Positions 1 through 9,730 are shown, counted from the first letter of the stretch. The stretch is DNA of 64,000 bases from CAZOVB01 sp046541415 (GCA_046541415.1 JBKHDI010000009.1:16686-80685); one strand, 5' to 3'. The notes: generated by a model from the sequence alone, not told the origin. Program-made: numbers and translations.

Positions 1-1
1 C

Positions 2-1006
2 CTACAGACCCGACAGTTCGTCCGATACCTCATGGCCGCGATGCTCCTGGCCAGCATCTGGTTCATCTGGGCAGAGGTCCTGCCGGCCCTGGCAATCCTC
101 GACCGCATCCAGCTCTGGTCGGCCGGCGATGACTCGTCGATCACCCTGGCCACCCTGCTGGGAGCCATTTCCGTCGTCGTCCTGACCGTCGTGCTCTCGC
201 GAAACCTGCCGGGCATGATGGATATCATCATGCTCCAGCGACTCCAGCTGGATTCCGGCAGTCGATTCGCCGTCAACGCCATCTTCCGATACGTCATCTT
301 CGTCGCCGGATTCGTCATCGCTTTCCAGACCATCGGCCTGAAGTGGAGCCACGTCCAGTGGCTCGTCGCGGCGATGACCGTGGGCCTCGGCTTCGGGCTC
401 CAGGAGATCTTCGCCAACTTCGTCTCCGGCCTGATCATCCTGCTCGAACGCCCCATCCGCGTCGGCGACATCGTCACCGTCGGCGATGTCACCGGCACGG
501 TCAGCCGCATCCGCATGCGCGCGACGACCATCACCGACTTCGACCGCAAGGAACTGATCGTCCCGAACAAGGAGTTCATCACCGCACAACTGGTCAACTG
601 GACACTCTCGGACAACGTCATCCGCGTAGTCGTGCCCGTCGGAATCGCATACGGTTCCGACACCGACAAGGCCATGTCGCTCCTGCGCCAGGTCGCCGAC
701 CGCAACTCGCGCGTTCTGAAGGAACCCGAGCCGATGATCCTCTTTACCGGCTTCGGCGCCTCCAGTCTGGATTTCGAACTGCGGGCCTACGTCGGGGGCC
801 TGCGGGACTTCCTCGCCGGGCGCAGCGAACTGCACTTCGAGGTCGACCAGGCCTTCCGAAACGCCGATATCGAAATTTCCTTCCCCCAACGCGACATCCA
901 CATCCGCTCGATCGAATCGACACTTTCGATTGATGCAGCCCAGGCCATGCGTATGATGAAACAACGTCCCGCAGGACCGGACGCCCCCGCCGGCAACGCA
1001 GAGTAA
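2..1006 (+). CDS. MscS-family mechanosensitive channel, 5' end cut off by window
   Basis: C-terminal 334 residues of a mechanosensitive ion channel of the MscS superfamily, which releases solutes across the inner membrane on hypo-osmotic shock. The frame is open to the left edge, so the first ATG at 32 is probably internal; the residues just before and after it resemble the membrane region of large MscK/MscM-type proteins. Hydrophobic segments lie at the start and around residues 45-60 and 90-130. The MscS signature is clear: the GLGFGLQEIFANFVSG pore helix followed by ERPIRVGDIVTV of the beta domain, then the mixed C-terminal domain. It ends 55 bp before the next gene, an outer-membrane protein on the same strand. 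The family call is firm; the full length is unknown. Confidence 0.92.
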   Translation, partial: LQTRQFVRYLMAAMLLASIWFIWAEVLPALAILDRIQLWSAGDDSSITLATLLGAISVVVLTVVLSRNLPGMMDIIMLQRLQLDSGSRFAVNAIFRYVIFVAGFVIAFQTIGLKWSHVQWLVAAMTVGLGFGLQEIFANFVSGLIILLERPIRVGDIVTVGDVTGTVSRIRMRATTITDFDRKELIVPNKEFITAQLVNWTLSDNVIRVVVPVGIAYGSDTDKAMSLLRQVADRNSRVLKEPEPMILFTGFGASSLDFELRAYVGGLRDFLAGRSELHFEVDQAFRNADIEISFPQRDIHIRSIESTLSIDAAQAMRMMKQRPAGPDAPAGNAE

Positions 1007-1061
1007 CGTGCAAACACCACAGGCGCCCCACGGCCGGGCACAACACCAGGAGAAAAGGACC

Positions 1062-2075
1062 ATGAAACCAAACCGCCGCCTGCTCGCAATCGCCCTTTGC
1101 CTCGGCCTGTCCGCCGCGGCCGCCGACGCCCAGCAGAACCTGCTCTACTGGATGCCCCCTGCCGCCGTGGCCGCACTGGATACCGACCTCGGCCAGGCAC
1201 GACCCCGCGCCAGCTACTCCGCTGCCCACTACTTCCAGCAGGGCATCGAGGCCAGCAGCGAAACCATCAGCTACCAGGACCACCAGCTGACCGCCTCGGT
1301 CCCCATCATCAACAACGAAACTCGCGAACTGTCCGCCATCCTCCAACTGGGCTGGATGGACATCGAAACCGACGCCGTCCTGCCCCGACCGGGCGAAAAG
1401 CTCCCACCCAACCTCTACGACGTCTCTGTGGGCCTGGCCTACCGACAGAACCTCGACAACGGACACAGCTTCGGCGGCTCGCTGACCGTCGGCTCGCCTT
1501 CCGATAAACCCTTCGCCTCGGCCGAGGAACTGCTGGTCAACCTCAACGCATACTATCGCCTCCCTGCCGGCCAGAAGGACGCCTGGCTGCTGATGCTCAA
1601 CTGGTCGAACGGACGCGACTTCGCCGAGTACATCCCCCTGCCCGGCGTGGGCTACTTCCACGACGCCGGCGACGACCTGAAAATCCTGGCCGGCGTGCCC
1701 TTCAGCTCGATCGTCTACCGACCCGTTGAGAATCTCATCCTCCAGGCCGACTACACCCTCCTTCGCGACGCTACGGCCAAAGTCACCTGGCAGATCGCAC
1801 GCGACCTCAGCCTCTACGGCCAATGGACCTGGGACACCCGCACCTACTTCCGCCACGACCGCGACGATGACGACGACCGTCTCTTCTACCACGAGAAGAC
1901 CGCCGCCGTGGGCCTCCGCTGGAACCTCACCCGCGACATCTACCTCGACGCCTCCGGCGGATACGCCTACCAGCGTTTCTTCGCCGAGGACGACGACTTC
2001 GACGACCACACCGACAACCAGATCGAAATCGGCGACGGTTTCTTCATCGGCCTGACCCTGGGCGTCTCGTTCTGA
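1062..2075 (+). CDS. DUF6268-like outer-membrane beta-barrel protein
   Basis: 337-residue secreted protein, probably an outer-membrane beta-barrel. I start it at ATG 1062 rather than at 1008 because AGGAG lies just upstream and translation then begins with a typical signal peptide (MKPNRRLLAIALCLGLSAAA, cleavage after ADA). The mature part has alternating aromatic/polar strands, a PLPGVGYFHDAGDDLKILAGVPF-type region (quoted motif centre: PGVGYF) and ends in phenylalanine (LGVSF), a typical barrel C-terminus. Two Asp-rich stretches, RDDDDDR and EDDDFDDHTDN, probably lie in surface loops. It resembles DUF6268 proteins from memory; no enzyme function can be assigned. Confidence 0.7.
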   Translation: MKPNRRLLAIALCLGLSAAAADAQQNLLYWMPPAAVAALDTDLGQARPRASYSAAHYFQQGIEASSETISYQDHQLTASVPIINNETRELSAILQLGWMDIETDAVLPRPGEKLPPNLYDVSVGLAYRQNLDNGHSFGGSLTVGSPSDKPFASAEELLVNLNAYYRLPAGQKDAWLLMLNWSNGRDFAEYIPLPGVGYFHDAGDDLKILAGVPFSSIVYRPVENLILQADYTLLRDATAKVTWQIARDLSLYGQWTWDTRTYFRHDRDDDDDRLFYHEKTAAVGLRWNLTRDIYLDASGGYAYQRFFAEDDDFDDHTDNQIEIGDGFFIGLTLGVSF

Positions 2076-2338
2076 TTGGCATCGCCGCCCGGGGTTACGC
2101 CTTTCGGTGTGAACACCGGCACCGGGCAGTGGAGGGACGCGGCGGGTCGACCGGTAGGGTACGCATCATCGGTAAGTTAGGGTATTCGCCCTACTTTCGC
2201 GGCGTCTGTAAGCACATTTACCACTATCGGTAAGGGGAATTCTGGAGGAGATAAGTATTGTCCGCTATGCCTGGTAAGTATTAAGATGCTTAATACGGGC
2301 AATACACTTTCCGAATCTTTACCGCGTTTCTGGTTTCT
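2076..2338. other. Intergenic region with direct repeats and dyads
   Basis: 263 bp upstream of the hybrid sensor kinase, noticeably more A+T-rich than its surroundings. It has a small dyad CGGTG-TGAA-CACCG at 2105-2118 (possible weak terminator for the barrel gene), two exact copies of ATCGGTAAG at 2168-2176 and 2226-2234, a third partial GGTAAGTA at 2273-2280, an inverted TTACC/GGTAA pair at 2218-2233 and a perfect 8-bp dyad at 2278-2296. No ORF is supported. It probably carries the kinase promoter and binding sites. Confidence 0.4.
2278..2296. repeat. Perfect inverted repeat, possible operator
   Basis: GTATTAAG-ATG-CTTAATAC is a perfect 8-bp inverted repeat with a 3-base spacer, about 40-100 bp before the possible kinase start codons. 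There is no T-tract, so it is more like a protein-binding site than a terminator. The regulator is unknown. Confidence 0.35.
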
Positions 2339-5300
2339 TTGCAAGTGCACTTGTCGGGGGCATGGTCTGAGAGATGCAGGTTGGCATGTAATCGCGCCGG
2401 AAGGCCGCAGGGGAGGGTCCTTGCCTTTGCTGCTGCGCTGATCCTGCTTGCCTCCAGCCCCTGCCTCTCTGGGCAGAAAGTAACCCTGGCCCTGCGGTGG
2501 GACCACCAGTTCCAGTTCGCCGGCTACTACGCCGCCCAGTGGAAGGGGTATTACCGGCAGGAGGGCCTGGACGTGCGGATCGTCCCGGCGATCGACCAGC
2601 AGGGAAGGCTGCACTCGTCGCTGGGGCGGGTCGCTGCGGGCAGGGCTCAGTTCGGCATTGGCGGGGCAGACATCCTGCTGGCACGGGATCGCGGCGAGAA
2701 GCTGGTCGTGCTGGCCTGCATCTTCCAGCACAGCGCTGCGCGGTTCTACTGTCGCAAGGACGAGCCCATCGACAGCCTGTCGGACCTGACAAAGCTCCGG
2801 ATCGCTCGCCGGCCGGGCGACCTGACCGACATTGAGTTCCGGGCCATGCTCGCCGCGGAGGGCATCGATGTCGACAAGCTCAACTGGACGCCCCACGACC
2901 TGTCCAAGGGGTACTTCCACGACATGATCACCGGCCGCGTCGACCTGATCCCCGGCTACTGCATCGGTTCGCCCTACGAGGCCCGGCGGGTGGGCCTGGA
3001 TCTGTCCGAGCTGCGGCCCACGCGGTACGGCGTGGACTTCTACGGCGACTCGCTGGTTACGACCGAGTCGTTTTACCGCGATCATCCGGAACAGGTCGAG
3101 GGCTTCGTTCGCGCCACGCTGGCCGGGTGGCGATATGCATTGGAACACCGCGAGCAGATCCGCGACCGGATCGCACAGGAGTACAACCCTGCCTTCCCCC
3201 TGGAAGATTTCGAGGGCTTCCTGGCCTTCCAGACCGATCCGGTGGCCGAGCTGATCGAGTATCCGCTGGTCGAGATCGGGCACATCAATCAGGAGAGGTG
3301 GCGGCGGAACCACGCCCTGCTGGCCAAGGCGGGCCTGGTGGCCGGCCCCTTTCCGGAGAAGCTGTTCTGGAGGCCCGACCGTCGCGGTTGGCTGGCCAGG
3401 CACCAGCTATGGCTGCTGGGCGGGTTGCTCGCAGCCGCCTGCCTCTGCGCGGTCGGCGGGCTCTGGATCGTCTCTCTGCGCAGAACCGTACGGCGCCGGA
3501 CGGCAGAGCTGGCCGAGAGTCGGCAGCGCTTCAAGGCCAGGATCGAGAACCAGAACGACCTGATCGTGGAGTACGACACGGACTGCCGCCTGATTTACGT
3601 CAGCCCGAGCTACTGTCGCCTGTTCGACCTGTCCGAACAGGATGTACTGGGCAAGAGCTTCCTGGACCTGGTGGACCCGGAAGACTGGGAGAAAGTCAGA
3701 GAGTCGATCGGGCGGATGTGGCAACCTCCGCACCAGACACGGCACGAGGAGCGTGTATTGACCCGTCAGGGCACGCGATGGCTGAGCTGGTCGGCGGCGG
3801 CGATCCTCGACCAGCAGGGCCAGCCGAAGACCTTCGTGGCTGTCGGGCGGGACATCACGCTACGCATCCAGGCCGAGCAGGCCTTGCGCGAGTCGGAGGT
3901 CCGCTTCCGCGCCATCGCCGACTACACCAACGACTGGGAGAACTGGATCGGCCCGGACAGGAAGCTGCGTTGGGTCAACCCGGCCGTCGAGCGGATTACC
4001 GGATACAGCGCCGACGAGTGCATGCAGATGGAGGACTACCCCCTGGGGCTGATCCATCCGGATGACCGGCAGAAGGTCGAGCAGATGCTCCGTCGCGCCG
4101 ACAGCCAGCCCAGCGACGAGAATGACGAGATCCGGATCCTGACCCGGCAGGGTCAAGTCAAGTGGGTCTCGGTGACGTGGCAGCCGATCTTCGACCCACA
4201 GGGCCGCTGCCTGGGCCATCGCAGCAGCCTGCGGGAGATCACCGCCGGCAAGGAGGCCCAGCTGCAGTTGGCCGAGCGGGAGAAGATCCTCCGCCAGGCC
4301 CAGCGGATCGCGGGAATCGGCTCGTGGCGGTACACCCCGGGGGCCGAGCGTCCGGAGTGGTCCGAGGAGATGTTCCGCATCACCGGCCTGGACCCCCAGC
4401 AGGGCGAGCCAAGCATCGAAGACCACCGCCTGCTGCTCTCCGAGCAGGACTGGCAGCTGATGCAGGACAGCATGAAAGCTGCCATGGAAGGCAACGAAGC
4501 GTTCGTGATCGAAGTGAAGGTCCACCGCCCCGACCAGACGATCCGTACGGTCGTGGCCCGGGGCGAGGCCAACTTCGACGAATCCGGCGAAGTGGTCGAA
4601 GTGGTCGGAACCCTGCACGACATCACGCAGCGCAAGGAACTGGAAGAGAGGCTGGCCGAGACCGAGAAGCTCGAAAGCCTCGCCGTCCTGGCCGGGGGCG
4701 TCGCCCATGATTTCAACAACCTGCTGGTCGGGGTGCTGGGCAACGCCGACCTGCTCCGCGAGGACCTGCCCGCATCCTCCCCCCTGCTGCGGGAAGTCGA
4801 GGAGATTATCGAAAGCGCCCGCCAGGCGACGGTGCTGACCGGCAAGATGCTCGCCTTTTCCGGTCGGGGGCAGTTCGTCTGCAGGCCCATCGACGTCAAC
4901 GAGCTGATCCAGTCACTCCAGCCGCACCTCCGGACATTGACAGGCCAGGGCGTATCGCTCCAGACGGACCTGGCCGAGACGCCGCTGAAGATCAACGGCG
5001 ACGAACAGCAGATCCGACAGATGCTCGCCCACCTGGTCAGCAACGCCGCGGAAGCCTACGGCAATGAAGAGGGAGTGGTGGTCCTGCGGACCAGCCGCAG
5101 CTGCCTGGACCGAACGTTCTTCCAGGCAGCGCGAGCCAGGCAGAACTGCCCGCCCGGGCATTACGTGCTGATCGAAGTCACCGACGCCGGGGAGGGCATG
5201 AAACCCCAGACCCTGGAGAGGCTGTTCGAGCCGTTCTTCTCCACGCGTTTCACCGGGCGGGGCCTGGGCATGCCGGCCGTGCTGGGCATCGTCCGGGGCC

Positions 5301-5824
5301 ACCATGGCGACCTGCAGGTGATCAGCGAACCGGGCCACGGCACGACGGTTCGCGTCGCCCTGCCCTGTCCGGATCGGACGAGCGAGAGGCCCGAGGAGTC
5401 CCAGCCTGAGCAGATCGGTTCGGCCGACGAATCCGGCCCGCATCGCCGGCGAATCCTGCTGGTTGACGATGAGCCCAGCGTGTTGAAGGTCGCCGGGCGC
5501 ATGCTCGAGAAGTTGGGCATGGAGGTGGTGGCCCTGTCGGACAGTCGCGAGGCGATGGCGCTTCTCGGCGACCCGTCGCAGCGGATTGATTCGGCGATGT
5601 TCGACTTGTCCATGCCGAACATCGACGGCCTGACGCTGCTGGAATCCTGTCGCAAGATGCGCCCGGAGATCCCGGCGATCCTGACCAGCGGCTTCAGCCG
5701 CGATGCCGTCTCCCAGCAGATCGAAGGCTGCAGCCTGGCCGGCTTCGTCCAGAAGCCTTTCTCGGTCGAGCGGATCCGGGACTTGCTATCCCAGTGGTTC
5801 GAGCTGCCTGCCCCGGGCCGCTGA
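2339..5824 (+). CDS. Hybrid sensor histidine kinase with THI5/NMT1-like ligand-binding domain
   Basis: A one-protein signalling system of up to 1161 residues. An N-terminal hydrophobic segment (about 27-42) is followed by an SBP-like domain resembling THI5/NMT1 (about 45-300; starts VTLALRWDHQFQFAGYYAA), which in transporters binds pyrimidine- or taurine-like ligands. A membrane helix lies near 355-378. Three PAS/PAC modules follow (about 395-770), then HisKA with AHDFNN (H about 790), the ATPase (SNAAEA N-box, DAGEGM, GRGLGMPAV) and a receiver domain whose acceptor Asp is about 1089 (FDLSMP) with the QKPF lysine. The start is uncertain: no ATG precedes the signal region, and TTG 2339, GTG 2345, TTG 2351 or TTG 2381 are all possible. 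No separate response regulator is adjacent, so the output partner is unknown. Confidence 0.9.
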   Translation: MQVHLSGAWSERCRLACNRAGRPQGRVLAFAAALILLASSPCLSGQKVTLALRWDHQFQFAGYYAAQWKGYYRQEGLDVRIVPAIDQQGRLHSSLGRVAAGRAQFGIGGADILLARDRGEKLVVLACIFQHSAARFYCRKDEPIDSLSDLTKLRIARRPGDLTDIEFRAMLAAEGIDVDKLNWTPHDLSKGYFHDMITGRVDLIPGYCIGSPYEARRVGLDLSELRPTRYGVDFYGDSLVTTESFYRDHPEQVEGFVRATLAGWRYALEHREQIRDRIAQEYNPAFPLEDFEGFLAFQTDPVAELIEYPLVEIGHINQERWRRNHALLAKAGLVAGPFPEKLFWRPDRRGWLARHQLWLLGGLLAAACLCAVGGLWIVSLRRTVRRRTAELAESRQRFKARIENQNDLIVEYDTDCRLIYVSPSYCRLFDLSEQDVLGKSFLDLVDPEDWEKVRESIGRMWQPPHQTRHEERVLTRQGTRWLSWSAAAILDQQGQPKTFVAVGRDITLRIQAEQALRESEVRFRAIADYTNDWENWIGPDRKLRWVNPAVERITGYSADECMQMEDYPLGLIHPDDRQKVEQMLRRADSQPSDENDEIRILTRQGQVKWVSVTWQPIFDPQGRCLGHRSSLREITAGKEAQLQLAEREKILRQAQRIAGIGSWRYTPGAERPEWSEEMFRITGLDPQQGEPSIEDHRLLLSEQDWQLMQDSMKAAMEGNEAFVIEVKVHRPDQTIRTVVARGEANFDESGEVVEVVGTLHDITQRKELEERLAETEKLESLAVLAGGVAHDFNNLLVGVLGNADLLREDLPASSPLLREVEEIIESARQATVLTGKMLAFSGRGQFVCRPIDVNELIQSLQPHLRTLTGQGVSLQTDLAETPLKINGDEQQIRQMLAHLVSNAAEAYGNEEGVVVLRTSRSCLDRTFFQAARARQNCPPGHYVLIEVTDAGEGMKPQTLERLFEPFFSTRFTGRGLGMPAVLGIVRGHHGDLQVISEPGHGTTVRVALPCPDRTSERPEESQPEQIGSADESGPHRRRILLVDDEPSVLKVAGRMLEKLGMEVVALSDSREAMALLGDPSQRIDSAMFDLSMPNIDGLTLLESCRKMRPEIPAILTSGFSRDAVSQQIEGCSLAGFVQKPFSVERIRDLLSQWFELPAPGR

Positions 5825-5885
5825 ATCAGGCCCAAGGGCGAATCTGTTTGACACCGACCCGGGCATCCAACACCCTGTAGGACCT

Positions 5886-6917
5886 ATGGGTCCCGTAGCT
5901 TACCTGATTCTCTATGCGTTGCTGGCGGTGGCTGTTTCCTTCCTCTGTTCCTTGCTGGAGGCCTGCCTGCTGTCGCTGCCTCGCAGTTTCGTCGAGTCCC
6001 TGGTCGACCAGGGCCACGCCAGCGGCCGAGCGCTGAGGCGGATGAAAGACGACATCGACAGGCCCTTGGCGGCCATTTTGTCGTTGAACACCATCGCCAA
6101 CACCGCCGGGGCCGCCGGCGTCGGCGCCCAGGCGACCATCGTCTTCGGCTCGGCCAGTCTGGGCATCGTCAGCGCCGTGTTGACCCTGCTGATCCTGGTT
6201 GTCAGTGAGATCATCCCCAAGACGCTCGGAGCGGTGCACGCCAAGGCCCTGGCCGGACCGGCCGCCGTGCTCATACGGGGCATGGTCTGGCTGACCCTGC
6301 CGCTGGTGATCCCCCTGGAGTGGATCAACCGCCTGATCTCCCGCGACCGTCGCCAGGCGGGCCTGAGCCGGTCGGAACTGTCCGCCACCATCCGCCTCAG
6401 CCAGGCCAGCGGCGCCATGGCGGGCAGGGAGTACCAGATCGCCTCGAACCTGCTGGCCCTGTCGCGGATGCGCCTGATCGAGGTAATGACGCCGCGGACC
6501 GTGGTCTTCTCCCTGCCGGAGGGCATGAGCGTCGGCGAGGTCCTCCGCGAGCACCACCCCATTCCCTTCGCCCGCATTCCGATCTACGCGGGCAACCACG
6601 AGCAGGTCACCGCCTACGTGCCGCGCGTGCAGATCCAGGCAGCCTGGTACGACGGCAAGGCCGAGACGAAGCTCAAGGACCTGGCCCGGCCGATCCTGAT
6701 CCTGCCGGACATGGCCACCGTCGGCGACGCGCTGGAGTCGTTCATTCGCCGTAAGCAGCACATCGCCCTGGCGGTGGACGAATACGGGGGCAAGAGCGGC
6801 ATTGTGACGCTGGAAGATATCCTCGAAACGCTGCTGGGCGACGAGATCGTCGACGAGACCGACCGCGTGACCGACATGCAGCAACTGGCCCGTCACAGGG
6901 CCCAGAACGGCGATTGA
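5886..6917 (+). CDS. CNNM/CorC-type membrane protein (DUF21 plus CBS domains)
   Basis: 343-residue protein with an N-terminal DUF21/CNNM transmembrane domain (about 1-180; membrane segments at 5-25, 55-85, 90-115 and 125-145) and a cytoplasmic CBS pair (about 195-330, VMTPRTVVFSLP and DEYGGKSGIVTLEDILE). The family is associated with Mg2+/Co2+ efflux or homeostasis; CBS pairs typically sense adenine nucleotides. I use ATG 5886 (TAGGA upstream) because the longer frame from 5703 overlaps the kinase gene and adds a non-hydrophobic, arginine/serine-rich leader. The transporter-associated C-terminal domain of longer family members is missing. It converges with the zupT gene, 13 bp apart. Confidence 0.87.
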   Translation: MGPVAYLILYALLAVAVSFLCSLLEACLLSLPRSFVESLVDQGHASGRALRRMKDDIDRPLAAILSLNTIANTAGAAGVGAQATIVFGSASLGIVSAVLTLLILVVSEIIPKTLGAVHAKALAGPAAVLIRGMVWLTLPLVIPLEWINRLISRDRRQAGLSRSELSATIRLSQASGAMAGREYQIASNLLALSRMRLIEVMTPRTVVFSLPEGMSVGEVLREHHPIPFARIPIYAGNHEQVTAYVPRVQIQAAWYDGKAETKLKDLARPILILPDMATVGDALESFIRRKQHIALAVDEYGGKSGIVTLEDILETLLGDEIVDETDRVTDMQQLARHRAQNGD

Positions 6918-6930
6918 CCGCAGGGGCGGT

Positions 6931-7761
6931 CTACTGCAAAAGCAGCAGGGACAAGGCCATGACCACCATCCCGGCCAGCAGGCCGTAAAGCGAGTCGTGC
7001 CCCTTGCCGTACGCCCGGGAGGTCGGCAGCAGCTCATCCAGGGAGATGTAGACCATGATCCCGGCGACCGACCCGAAGGCGATGCCCATCACCGCGTCGG
7101 TCAGGATGGTCCGCAGGACGAGATAGCCCACCACGGCCCCGACCGGCTCGGCCAGGCCGGATACCATCGACCAGACGAACGCCTTCTTCCGATCGCCGGT
7201 GGCATAGTAGATCGGCACGGAAACGCTTATGCCCTCCGGAATGTTGTGCAGCGCGATGGCCACCGCGATCGCCGTGCCCAGGGCCGGGTCCTTGATCGCC
7301 GCCAGGAAGGTCGCCAGACCCTCCGGGAAATTGTGGATCGCAATCGCCAGGGCCGTGAAAAGCCCCATCCGCATCAGCTTGGATTTCTCCGTCGGGTCGG
7401 TGTGGTGTTCCTGCCCGGCCGGGCCGACGTCGCGGACCTGGTCCTTGGGACGCACTTCGTGGGGGTTCTCAGCGGCCGGGATCAGCCGGTCGATCAGCAG
7501 CATGACAACGATCCCGCCGAAGAACGACGCCGCCGTCGCCCAGTTGCCCATCTTCTCGCCATAGCTGCCGGACAGGGACTCGTGCGTCTTGTCGAGGATC
7601 TCGGTAAACGAGACGTAGAGCATGACCCCTGCCGAAAAGCCCGTCGCCAGGGACAGGAAGCGGTAGTTGGTCCGCTTGGCGAAAAAGGCGATCGCGCTGC
7701 CAACGCCCGTTGAAAGACCGGCGAAGGCTGTCAACCCGAATGCTAGCCAGAAGTTATCCAT
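6931..7761 (-). CDS. zupT: ZIP-family zinc transporter (ZupT type)
   Basis: 276-residue inner-membrane metal importer of the ZIP family. It has eight hydrophobic segments and the two diagnostic metal-binding helix motifs, HNFPEG and HNIPEG, plus the histidine/acid-rich cytoplasmic loop between TM3 and TM4 (EHHTD). The upstream GTG at 7785 would add eight residues; ATG 7761 is preferred because GGGAAGGG lies three bases before it and because family members begin with a similar short hydrophobic N-terminus. No zinc-responsive operator was identified in the 187-bp divergent region shared with the downstream polysaccharide gene. Confidence 0.9.
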   Translation of the reverse strand: MDNFWLAFGLTAFAGLSTGVGSAIAFFAKRTNYRFLSLATGFSAGVMLYVSFTEILDKTHESLSGSYGEKMGNWATAASFFGGIVVMLLIDRLIPAAENPHEVRPKDQVRDVGPAGQEHHTDPTEKSKLMRMGLFTALAIAIHNFPEGLATFLAAIKDPALGTAIAVAIALHNIPEGISVSVPIYYATGDRKKAFVWSMVSGLAEPVGAVVGYLVLRTILTDAVMGIAFGSVAGIMVYISLDELLPTSRAYGKGHDSLYGLLAGMVVMALSLLLLQ

Positions 7762-7948
7762 GGACCCTTCCCATCTGAAGTTCACTGAAGTCAGGCCATT
7801 CTAGCATCGCTTGCCGTCACAGGCCAAGCGATTCGGCGCAAGGCCCGAAACCCCCCTGGACCGCCCGGGGTTGATCCCTTGTCGGGGGGGCCGCCGGTCG
7901 AGATGTCGGCCGACACAGACGTGCACCTGATCAACCAGAGGATGGACC

Positions 7949-9730
7949 ATGACTCGTACTGCAATCTGCTGTGCCCTGCTTCTTGTGCTGGGCTGGAGCG
8001 GCTCGACATCGGCCGAAGAGCCCTGGCCGGTGAAGGTCGAGGGTTTCGTGGCCCCCAAACCCGGTGAGCATCCGCGCCTGATCTTCCGCCGCAGCGACAT
8101 TCCCGCCCTGCGTGCCAAGGCCCGGACACCGGAGGGCAAGGCGATGATCGAGCGACTCAAGACCGTTCTCGGCTCGACGCTGACCCTGCCGGAGAAGTAC
8201 TCGACCGACAAACCCGTCAACAATCTCAACGAGAAGAGCGTCGGCACCCAGCCGCTGGGCACGTGGACGCTCTCGCACGGCACGGGCTATGGGCTGCTCT
8301 ACGTGCTGACCGGCGAGAAGCACTACGCCGACCTGGCCCGACAGTGCGTCGACAAGATCTTCGCCGGCCAGGTCGACCGCGACTCCCGCTACAACTGGAC
8401 GACCCCGGGCACGGGCTTCCGCATGAGCTACGTGCTCCAGAGCATCTGCCTGACCTACGACCTCTGCGCCGATGCCTGGGACGAGGACTACAAGAAGTCC
8501 GTCGTCGAGAAGGTCATGAACACGAACCAGAAGAAGGTCAACAAGAACAAATACTACACCCTGGAGCGCCTGGCCGACGCCGACGGCTACCCGCCGACGA
8601 GCAACCACTACGGCGCGTACCTGCTGGGCCCGGGCCTGGTGGCCCTGACGTTCAAGGGTGAGCCCGGCGCAGACGATGCCCGGCTGGAGAAGATCCAGGC
8701 CACTGTCGAGAAGAACCTCAAGAAGGTCCTGACGGCCGGATTCGGCGACTACGGCTGGTTCTCCGAGGGCATCAGCTGCGGGCGCATCGCCGCCAATAAC
8801 GGCGTGCTGCCGTTGATGCAGAGCCTCAAGGTCGCCGGCGGGCTGGACTACATCACCCCACGCGTCAACGGGCGCGCCACCGTCCTGCGGCTGATGCACG
8901 AGATCGTGCCGACCGGCAAGTGGGTCGACGAAAAGGCGGGCAAGTACTACCCCATGCCCTCGAGGCCGCAGATCCCTCACCGGGGCGACTACGGCAACAA
9001 CGAGCTGTACCAGCGGCCGATCATCTCCCACATGGGCGATTTCGCCCACGGGATGGGCGCCGTTACAGATCGCGAAGCAGCTGCAATGGCGTGGATCTAC
9101 GCCAACTTCATCGAGCCGGAAGGAATCGAGAAGTGGAACATGGGCCCGTACCCGCACCTGGGCCTCTACGCCTTTGTCAACTGGCCCGAGACGCGGATCG
9201 ATCCGGACGAGGTCCTGCCTCACGTAATCGCCGACACCACCCACGGCTACTACGCCGCCCGCAACCGCTGGCAGGACAACAAGGACGCGCTGGTCACCAC
9301 GCTGCTGAAGCGCGGGCCCCACGGCTACAAGTCAGGCCGCGTCGGCCGAGGCACCTCCGTCTGGGCACTGCAGGTCAAACATGGCTTCGGAGGCCTTTCG
9401 GGCCAGACCACCCACTATCGCCCCGGGGCGGACGGATCGATGGAACTGGCCGACGAGAAGGGCCAGGCCCTGGTTGTCGACATGAGCCAGACCTCCGGCG
9501 CGTACCTGCTGGTGGCGCGGTTCGGCAAGGACGACTACAACGACAAGCGCCACGACAAGGCCAAAGTCAGCAACGTGCAGGTTGCAGGCAAGGATGTGGC
9601 GGTAATGACGTTCTCCGAGTCCGGCCACCCGGAGGTGGAAGTCGACGGCAATGCCATTCGCGTCGGAAAACAGGCCATCCAGGTCGGAGAGGGCAAGCTG
9701 ACGCTCGAAACGTTCAAGCCGGCCGAGTGA
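7949..9730 (+). CDS. Secreted heparinase II/III-like polysaccharide-lyase-like protein
   Basis: 593-residue exported protein with a signal peptide (about 1-22, cleavage after TSA). The HPRLIF motif followed by alternating amphipathic helices with conserved NHYGAYLLGPG and EGISCGRI stretches fits the (alpha/alpha)-barrel fold of heparinase/alginate-lyase-like enzymes, with a beta-rich C-terminal part from about residue 430. Catalytic residues cannot be placed with certainty; Asn/His of SNHYG and Tyr/His around HGYYAARNRW are candidates. It is 288 bp upstream of a same-strand sulfatase, so the pair may act on a sulfated glycan. A non-catalytic planctomycete family with the same fold cannot be excluded. 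Confidence 0.6.
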   Translation: MTRTAICCALLLVLGWSGSTSAEEPWPVKVEGFVAPKPGEHPRLIFRRSDIPALRAKARTPEGKAMIERLKTVLGSTLTLPEKYSTDKPVNNLNEKSVGTQPLGTWTLSHGTGYGLLYVLTGEKHYADLARQCVDKIFAGQVDRDSRYNWTTPGTGFRMSYVLQSICLTYDLCADAWDEDYKKSVVEKVMNTNQKKVNKNKYYTLERLADADGYPPTSNHYGAYLLGPGLVALTFKGEPGADDARLEKIQATVEKNLKKVLTAGFGDYGWFSEGISCGRIAANNGVLPLMQSLKVAGGLDYITPRVNGRATVLRLMHEIVPTGKWVDEKAGKYYPMPSRPQIPHRGDYGNNELYQRPIISHMGDFAHGMGAVTDREAAAMAWIYANFIEPEGIEKWNMGPYPHLGLYAFVNWPETRIDPDEVLPHVIADTTHGYYAARNRWQDNKDALVTTLLKRGPHGYKSGRVGRGTSVWALQVKHGFGGLSGQTTHYRPGADGSMELADEKGQALVVDMSQTSGAYLLVARFGKDDYNDKRHDKAKVSNVQVAGKDVAVMTFSESGHPEVEVDGNAIRVGKQAIQVGEGKLTLETFKPAE

